NCBI GenBank assembly: GCA_963966185.1
Contig: CAWZYM010000154.1
Coordinates: forward strand, 1-64,000
Direction of reading: 5' to 3'
DNA: 64,000 nt
Source: Rhabditoides inermis
Taxonomy: Eukaryota > Nematoda > Chromadorea > Rhabditida > Rhabditidae
Part shown: piece after piece, positions 52,000-61,408 of the stretch
Numbering within the stretch: position 1 is the stretch's first letter
How the letters are laid out: each line of letters begins with the position of its first letter
Translations under genes and position numbers: made by a program
Notes under the pieces: generated by a model
Told to the model about the DNA's origin: nothing
Databases searched by the model: none
What the model saw: the letters and a program-made list of their open reading frames with translations, nothing else

Positions 52000-54900
52000 T
52001 GTGATGTATATGTGATGTATATGTGATGTATATGTGATGTATACGTGATGTATATGTGATGTATATGTGATGTATATGTGATGTATATGTGATGTGTATG
52101 TGATGTATATGTGATGTATACGTGATGTATACGTGATGTATACGTTATGTATACGTGATGTATACGTGATGTATACGTGATGTATATGTGATGTATACGT
52201 GATGTATATGTGATGTATATGTGATGTATATGTGATGTATATGTGATGTATACGTGATGTATACGTGATGTATATGTGATGTATATGTGATGTATATGTG
52301 ATGTATACGTGATGTATATGTGATGTATATGTGATGTATATGTGATGTATACGTGATGTATACGTGATGTATACGTGATGTATACGTGATGTATATGTGA
52401 TGTATACGTGATGTATATGTGATGTATATGTGATGTATATGTGATGTATACGTGATGTATACGTGATGTATACGTTATGTATACGTGATGTATATGTATA
52501 TGTGATGTATATGTGATGTGTATGTGATGTATATGTGATGTATACGTGATGTATACGTGATGTATACGTTATGTATACGTTATGTATACGTGATGTATAC
52601 GTGATGTATATGTGATGTATATGTGATGTATATGTGATGTATATGTGATGTATATGTGATGTATATGTGATGTATATGTGATGTATATGTGATGTATACA
52701 TGATGTATACGTGATGTATATGTGATGTATATGTGATGTATACGTGATGTATATGTGATGTATACGTGATGTATACGTGATGTATATGTGATGTATATGT
52801 GATGTATATGTGATGTATATGTGATGTGTATGTGATGTATATGTGATGTATACGTGATGTATACGTGATGTATATGTGATGTATATGTGATGTATATGTG
52901 ATGTATATGTGATGTATACGTGATGTATATGTGATGTATATGTGATGTATATGTGATGTATATGTGATGTGTATGTGATGTATATGTGATGTATATGTGA
53001 TGTATATGTGATGTGTATGTGATGTATATGTGATGTATATGTGATGTATACGTGATGTATACGTGATGTAAACGTTATGTATACGTGATGTATACGTGAT
53101 GTATACGTGATGTATATGTGATGTATACGTGATGTATATGTGATGTATATGTGATGTATACGTGATGTATACGTGATGTATATGTGATGTATACGTGATG
53201 TATATGTGATGTATACGTGATGTATACGTGATGTATATGTGATGTATATGTGATGTATACGTGATGTATACGTGATGTATATGTGATGTATATGTGATGT
53301 ATATGTGATGTATATGTGATGTGTATGTGATGTATATGTGATGTATACGTGATGTATACGTGATGTATATGTGATGTATATGTGATGTATATGTGATGTA
53401 TATGTGATGTATACGTGATGTATACGTGATGTATATGTGATGTATATGTGATGTATATGTGATGTATATGTGATGTATATGTGATGTGTATGTGATGTAT
53501 ATGTGATGTATACGTGATGTATATGTGATGTATACGTGATGTATACGTGATGTATATGTGATGTATATGTGATGTTGTGATGTATATGTGATGTATATGT
53601 GATGTATATGTGATGTATACGTGATGTATATGTGATGTATACGTGATGTATATGTGATGTATATGTGATGTATATGTGATGTATATGTGATGTATACGTG
53701 ATGTATACGTGATGTATATGTGATGTATATGTGATGTAAATGTGATGTATACGTGATGTATATGTGATGTATATGTGATGTATACGTGATGTATACGTGA
53801 TGTATACGTGATGTATACGTGATGTATACGTGATGTATACGTGATGTATACGTGATGTATATGTGATGTATACGTGATGTATATGTGATGTATACGTGAT
53901 GTATACGTGATGTATATGTGATGTATATGTGATGTATATGTGATGTATATGTGATGTATACGTGATGTATACGTGATGTATACGTGATGTATATGTGATG
54001 TATATGTGATGTATATGTGATGTATATGTGATGTGTATGTGATGTATATGTGATGTATACGTGATGTATAAGTGATGTATATGTGATGTATATGTGATGT
54101 ATATGTGATGTATATGTGATGTATACGTGATGTATACGTGATGTATATGTGATGTATATGTGATGTATATGTGATGTATATGTGATCTATATGTGATGTG
54201 TATGTGATGTATATGTGATGTATACGTGATGTATACGTTATGTATACGTGATGTATACGTGATGTATACGTGATGTATACGTGATGTATACGTGATGTAT
54301 ACGTGATGTATATGTGATGTATACGTGATGTATATGTGATGTATATGTGATGTATATGTGATGTATATGTGATGTATACGTGATGTATACGTGATGTATA
54401 TGTGATGTATATGTGATGTATATGTGATGTATATGTGATGTATATGTGATGTATATGTGATGTATACGTGATGTATATGTGATGTATATGTGATGTATAC
54501 GTGATGTATACGTGATGTATATGTGATGTATATGTGATGTATATGTGATGTATATGTGATGTGTATGTGATGTATATGTGATGTATACGTGATGTATACG
54601 TGATGTATATGTGATGTATATGTGATGTATATGTGATGTATATGTGATGTATACGTGATGTATACGTGATGTATATGTGATGTATATGTGATGTATATGT
54701 GATGTATATGTGATGTATATGTGATGTGTATGTGATGTATATGTGATGTATACGTGATGTATATGTGATGTATACGTGATGTATACGTGATGTATATGTG
54801 ATGTATATGTGATGTTGTGATGTATATGTGATGTATATGTGATGTATATGTGATGTATATGTGATCTATATGTGATGTGTATGTGATGTATATGTGATGT

Positions 54901-56171
54901 ATACGTGTTGTATACGTTATGTATACGTGATGTATACGTGATGTATACGTGATGTATACGTGATGTATACGTGATGTATACGTGATGTATATGTGATGTA
55001 TATGTGATGTATATGTGATGTATACGTGATGTATATGTGATGTATATGTGATGTATATGTGATGTATATGTGATGTGTATGTGATGTATATGTGATGTAT
55101 ACGTGATGTATACGTGATGTATACGTTATGTATACGTGATGTATACGTGATGTATACGTGATGTATATGTGATGTATACGTGATGTATATGTGATGTATA
55201 TGTGATGTATATGTGATGTATATGTGATGTATACGTGATGTATACGTGATGTATATGTGATGTATATGTGATGTATATGTGATGTATACGTGATGTATAT
55301 GTGATGTATATGTGATGTATATGTGATGTATACGTGATGTATACGTGATGTATACGTGATGTATACGTGATGTATATGTGATGTATACGTGATGTATATG
55401 TGATGTATATGTGATGTATATGTGATGTATACGTGATGTATACGTGATGTATACGTTATGTATACGTGATGTATATGTATATGTGATGTATATGTGATGT
55501 GTATGTGATGTATATGTGATGTATACGTGATGTATACGTGATGTATACGTTATGTATACGTTATGTATACGTGATGTATACGTGATGTATATGTGATGTA
55601 TATGTGATGTATATGTGATGTATATGTGATGTATATGTGATGTATATGTGATGTATATGTGATGTATATGTGATGTATACATGATGTATACGTGATGTAT
55701 ATGTGATGTATATGTGATGTATACGTGATGTATATGTGATGTATACGTGATGTATACGTGATGTATATGTGATGTATATGTGATGTATATGTGATGTATA
55801 TGTGATGTGTATGTGATGTATATGTGATGTATACGTGATGTATACGTGATGTATATGTGATGTATATGTGATGTATATGTGATGTATATGTGATGTATAC
55901 GTGATGTATATGTGATGTATATGTGATGTATATGTGATGTATATGTGATGTGTATGTGATGTATATGTGATGTATATGTGATGTATATGTGATGTGTATG
56001 TGATGTATATGTGATGTATATGTGATGTATACGTGATGTATACGTGATGTAAACGTTATGTATACGTGATGTATACGTGATGTATACGTGATGTATATGT
56101 GATGTATACGTGATGTATATGTGATGTATATGTGATGTATACGTGATGTATACGTGATGTATATGTGATGT
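52000..56171 (+). repeat. Satellite D 2981-bp segmental duplication
   Basis: About 52000-53190 and 54980-56171 carry the same order of unit variants at an offset of 2981 bp. Matching markers are the 17-bp unit (52491 and 55472), GTATACATGATG (near 52694 and 55675) and GTAAACGTTATG (53068 and 56049). Part of the same block recurs once more, 53071 to about 53510 matching 56690 to about 57130 at 3619 bp. The 8-bp unit at 53571 and 54811 marks a separate 1240-bp duplication. Edges are approximate because neighbouring units are so alike. Confidence 0.75.
52569..55682 (-). other. 1037-codon open frame across satellite D, judged non-coding
   Basis: This is the longest open frame in the window. It translates to a near-perfect 11-residue repeat, YTSHIHHIYIT, with R for H, V for I and N for H as the main changes, starting from a chance ATG. 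The period arises because 33 bp is three 11-bp units, so all three minus-strand frames read the same peptide in shifted phase. It ends where a GTGATG unit has become GTTATG, giving TAA on the minus strand. There is no signal peptide, domain, splice pattern or codon bias that differs from the other frames. A shorter frame with the same start peptide lies at 51859-52701. I do not regard either as a gene. Confidence 0.85.
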
Positions 56172-58084
56172 ATATGTGATGTATATGTGATGTATATGTG
56201 ATCTATATGTGATGTGTATGTGATGTATATGTGATGTATACGTGTTGTATACGTTATGTATACGTGATGTATACGTGATGTATACGTGATGTATACGTGA
56301 TGTATACGTGATGTATATGTGATGTATACGTGATGTATATGTGATGTATATGTGATGTATATGTGATGTATATGTGATGTATATGTGATGTATACGTGAT
56401 GTATACGTGATGTATATGTGATGTATATGTGATGTATATGTGATGTATATGTGATGTATATGTGATGTATATGTGATGTATACGTGATGTATATGTGATG
56501 TATATGTGATGTATACGTGATGTATACGTGATGTATATGTGATGTATATGTGATGTATACGTGATGTATACGTGATGTATATGTGATGTATATGTGATGT
56601 ATATGTGATGTATATGTGATGTGTATGTGATGTATATGTGATGTATACGTGATGTATACGTGATGTATACGTGATGTATACGTGATGTAAACGTTATGTA
56701 TACGTGATGTATACGTGATGTATACGTGATGTATATGTGATGTATACGTGATGTATATGTGATGTATATGTGATGTATACGTGATGTATACGTGATGTAT
56801 ATGTGATGTATACGTGATGTATATGTGATGTATACGTGATGTATACGTGATGTATATGTGATGTATATGTGATGTATACGTGATGTATACGTGATGTATA
56901 TGTGATGTATATGTGATGTATATGTGATGTATATGTGATGTGTATGTGATGTATATGTGATGTATACGTGATGTATACGTGATGTATATGTGATGTATAT
57001 GTGATGTATATGTGATGTATATGTGATGTATACGTGATGTATACGTGATGTATATGTGATGTATATGTGATGTATATGTGATGTATATGTGATGTATATG
57101 TGATGTGTATGTGATGTATATGTGATGTATACGTGATGTATACGTGATGTATATGTGATGTATATGTGATGTATATGTGATGTATACGTGATGTATATGT
57201 GATGTATATGTGATGTATACGTGATGTATACGTGATGTATATGTGATGTATATGTGATGTATACGTGATGTATACGTGATGTATATGTGATGTATATGTG
57301 ATGTATATGTGATGTATATGTGATGTGTATGTGATGTATATGTGATGTATACGTGATGTATACGTGATGTATACGTGATGTGTACGTTATGTATACGTGA
57401 TGTATACGTGATGTATACGTGATGTATATGTGATGTATACGTGATGTATATGTGATGTATACGTGATGTATACGTGATGTATATGTGATGTATATGTGAT
57501 GTATATGTGATGTATATGTGATGTATATGTGATGTGTATGTGATGTATATGTGATGTATACGTGATGTATACGTGATGTATACGTTATGTATACGTGATG
57601 TATACGTGATGTAAACGTGATGTGTATGTGATGTATATGTGATGTATATGTGATGTATATGTGATGTATATGTGATGTGTATGTGATGTATATGTGATGT
57701 ATACGTGATGTATATGTGATGTATACGTGATGTATACGTGATGTATATGTGATGTATACGTGATGTATATGTGATGTATATGTGATGTTGTGATGTATAT
57801 GTGATGTATATGTGATGTATATGTGATGTATACGTGATGTATACGTGATGTATACGTGATGTATATGTGATGTATACGTGATGTATATGTGATGTATACG
57901 TGATGTATACGTGATGTATATGTGATGTATATGTGATGTATATGTGATGTATATGTGATGTATATGTGATGTGTATGTGATGTATATGTGATGTATACGT
58001 GATGTATACGTGATGTATACGTTATGTATACGTTATGTATACGTGATGTATACGTGATGTAAACGTGATGTGTATGTGATGTAT

Positions 58085-58105
58085 ACGTGATGATAAAGTA
58101 GTATA
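58085..58105. other. Satellite D / satellite E junction
   Basis: The last 11-bp unit, GTATACGTGATG, is followed by ATAAAGTAGTATAGGCC. This is the start of the satellite E higher-order unit and recurs as AAAGTAGTATARGCC at 59862, 61409 and 63148. Here the poly-T tract that precedes the other copies is absent, so the satellite D boundary lies exactly at or near the higher-order unit start. Confidence 0.8.
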
Positions 58106-61100
58106 GGCCTGTTTCTGTTTACAAGACTTTTCCCTACTTCTTTTCAAGTCGTATAGACCTTTTCCCTGTTCACAAGACTTTTCCCTACTTGTATTTGAAG
58201 TCGTACAGACCATTTCCATGTTCACAAGACTTTTCCCTACTTGTATTTGAAGTCGTACAGACCTTTTCCCTCTTCACAAGACTGTTCACAAGACTTTTCC
58301 CTACTTATATTTGAAGTCGTATAGACCTTTTCCCTGTTCACAAGACTTTTCCCTACTTATATTTGAAGTCGTACAGACCTTTTTCCTGTTCACAAGACTG
58401 TTCACAAGACTTTTTCCTACTTGTATTTCAAGTCGTATAGACCTTTTTCCTGTTCACAAGACTCTTCACAAGACTTTTCCCTACTTGTATTTCAAGTCGT
58501 ATAGACCTTTTCCCTTTTCACAAGACTTTTCCCTACTTGTATTAGAAGTCGTATAGACTTTTTTCCTGTTCACAAGACTTTTCCCTACTTGTATTTGAAG
58601 TCGTATAGACCTTTTCCCTTTTTACAAGACTTTTCCCTACTTGTGTTTGAAGTCGTATATACCTTTTCCCTGTTCACAAGACTTTTCCCTACTTTTATTT
58701 GAAGTCGTATAGACCTTTTTCCTGTTCCCTACTTGTTTTTGAAGTCGTATAGACCTTTTCCCTGTTCACAAGACTTTTATCTATTTATATTTGAAGTCGT
58801 ATAGACTATTTTCCTGTTCACAAGACTGTTCACAAGACCTTTCCCTACGTGTATTTGAAGTCGTATAGACCTTTTCCCTTTTCACAAGACTTTTCCCTAC
58901 TTGTACTTGAAGTCGTAAAGACCTTTTCCCTGTTCACAAGACTTTTCCCTACTTATGTTTGAAGTCGTATAGACCTTTTTCCCGGTTCACAAGACTTTTC
59001 ACAAGACGTTTCCCTACTTGTATTTGAAGTCGTAAATACCTTTTTCCTGTTCACAAGACTTTTCCCTATTTGTATTAGAAGTCGTGTAGACCTTTTTTCT
59101 GTTCACAAGACTTTTCCCTACTTGTATTTGAAGTCGTATAGACCTTTTCCCTTTTCACAAGACTTTTCCCTACTTGTACTTGAAGTCGTATAGACCTTTT
59201 CCCTGTTCACAAGACTTTTCCCTACTTCTATTTGGAGTCGTATAGACCTTTTTCCTGTTCACAAGACTCATCCCTGCTTGTATTTGAAGTCGTATAGACC
59301 TTTTTCCTGTTCACAAGACTTTTCTCTACTTGTATTTGAAGTCGTATAGACCTTTTCCCTGTTCACAAGACTTTTCACAAGACTTTTCCTTACTTGTATT
59401 TGAAGTCGTATATACCTTTGCCCTGTTCACAAGACCTTTCCCTACTTGTAGTTTAAGTCATATAGACCTTTTCCCTTTTCACAAGACTTTTCCCTACTTG
59501 TACTTGAAGTCGTATAGACCTTTTCCCTGTTCACAAGACTTTTCCCTACTTGTATTGGAAGTCGTATAGACCTTTTTCCTGTTCACAAGACTTTTCTCTA
59601 CTTGTATTTGAAGTCGTATAGACCTTTTCCCTGTTCACAAGACTTTTCTCAAGACTTTTCCCTACTTGTATTTGAAGTCGTATATACCTTTTCCCTGTTC
59701 ACAAAATTTTTCCCTACTTGTTTTTTTCAAGTCCTTTTCTGTTTTTTTTAAGTCCTTTTTTTTTAAGACCTTTTCCCTTTTCACAAGACTTTTCCCTACT
59801 TGTATTCGAAGTCGTACAGACCATTTCCCTGTTCACAAGACTTTTTCCTACTTTTTTTTTTAAAGTAGTATAAGCCTGTTTCTGTTTACAAGACTTTTCC
59901 CTACTTCTTTTCAAGTAAGTCGTATAGACCTTTTTCCTGTTCACAAGACTTTTCCCTACTTTTATTTGAAGTCGTACAGACCTTTTCCCTCTTCACAAGA
60001 CTGTTCACAAGACTTTTCCCTACTTATATTTGAAGTCGTATAGACCTTTTCCCTGTTCACAAGACTTTTCCCTACTTATATTTGAAGTCGTATAGACCTT
60101 TTTCCTGTTCACAAGACTGTTCACAAGACTTTTCCCTACTTGTTTTTCAAGTCGTATAGACCTTTTTCCTGTTCACAAGACTGTTCACAAGACTTTTCCC
60201 TACTTGTATTTCAAGTCGTATAGACCTTTTCCCTTTTCACAAGACTTTTCCCTACTTGTATTAGAAGTCGTATAGACTTTTTTCCTGTTCACAAGACTTT
60301 TCCCTACTTGTATTTGAAGTCGTATAGACCTTTTCCCTTTTTACAAGACTTTTCCCTATTTGTATTTGAAGTCGTATATACCTTTTCCCTGTTCACAAGA
60401 CTTTTCCCTACTTGTGTTTTAAGTCGTTTAGACCTTTTCCCTTTTCACAAAACTTTTCCCTACTTGTACTTGAAGTCGTATAGATTTTTTCCCTGTTCAC
60501 AAGACTTTTCCCTACTTGTATTTGAAGTCGTATAGACCTTTTTCCTGTTCACAAGACTTTTCTCTACTTGTATTTGAAATCGTATAGACCTTTTCCCTGT
60601 TCACAAGACTTTTCACAAGACTTTTCCCTACTTCTATTTGAAGTCGTATATACCTTTTCCCTTTTCACAAGACTTTTCTCTACTTGTATTTGAAGTCGTA
60701 TAGACCTTTACCCTGTTCACAAGACTTTTCACAAGACTTTTCCCTACTTGTGTTTGAAGTCGTATATTCCTTTTCCCTGTTCACAAGACCTTTCCCTACT
60801 TGTATTTTAAGTCGTATAGACCTTTTCCCTTTTCACAAGACATTTCCCTACTTGTACTTGAAGTCGTATAGACCTTTTCCCTGTTCACAAGACTTTTCCC
60901 TACTTGTATTTGAAGTCGTATAGACCTTTTTCCTGTTCACAAGACTTTTCTCTACTTGTGTTTGAAGTCGTATAGACCTTTTCCCTGTTCACAAGACTTT
61001 TCACAAGACTTTTCCCTACTTGTATTTGAAGTCGTATATACCTTTTCCCTGTTCACAAGACTTTTCCCTACTTGTAATTGAAGTCGTATATACCTTTTCC

Positions 61101-61408
61101 CTGTTCACAAGACTTCTCCCTACTTGTTTTTGAAGTCGTATATACCTTTTCCTTGTTCACAAGACTTTTCCCTACTTGTACTTGAAGTCGTTTAGACCCT
61201 TTCCCTGTTCACAAGACTTTTTCCTACTTACTTGTCCTTGAAGTCGTATAGACTTTTTTCCTGTTCACAAGACTGTTCACAAGACTTTTCCCTACTTGTA
61301 TTCGAAGTCGTACAGACCTTTCCCCTGTTCACACGACTTTTCCCTACTTGTATTTGAAGTCGTACAGACCATTTCCCTGTTCACAAGACTTTTTCCTACT
61401 TTTTTTTA
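58095..61408 (+). repeat. Satellite E ~3.3-kb higher-order repeat, copy 1
   Basis: This starts with AAAGTAGTATAGGCCTG and runs to the next similar start with the same GGCC form at 61409, a period of 3314 bp. It has two related halves, the second beginning with AAAGTAGTATAAGCC at 59862. Both halves open with a CTTCTTTTCAAG unit and soon after carry the CTCTTCACAAGACTGTTCAC double unit. The halves are less alike than the full copies. Confidence 0.8.
59715..59780 (+). repeat. T-rich degenerate stretch in satellite E
   Basis: Here 52-bp periodicity collapses into T runs separated by AAGTCC (GTTTTTTTCAAGTCC, CTGTTTTTTTTAAGTCC, then another T run before AAGACC). The equivalent place in copy 2, near 63030, has a single T run and is 28 bp shorter. 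T runs also sit just before the AAAGTAGTATA starts at 59862, 61409 and 63148. This looks like replication slippage in a truncated unit. Confidence 0.75.

Larger units (their letters stand above)
51581..58092 (+). repeat. Satellite D: 11-bp GTGATGTATAY array
   Basis: Roughly 590 copies of an 11-bp unit, GTGATGTATAT or GTGATGTATAC, with few other variants: GTGATGTGTAT, a TTATG form, GATCTATATG, and rare length variants of 8 bp (GTGATGTT, near 53571, 54811 and 57784) and 17 bp (near 52491 and 55472). Bases alternate purine/pyrimidine except for one GA step per unit. On the minus strand no frame of the basic unit contains a stop, which creates very long open frames. The plus strand has TGA in every unit pair. 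I see no gene within it. Confidence 0.97.

Noticed and set aside
51859..55682. Histidine-rich repeat protein genes on the minus strand (280 and 1037 codons)
   Set aside because: The open frames follow automatically from an 11-bp unit that has no stops in any minus frame; all three frames give the same peptide, and there is no gene structure around them.
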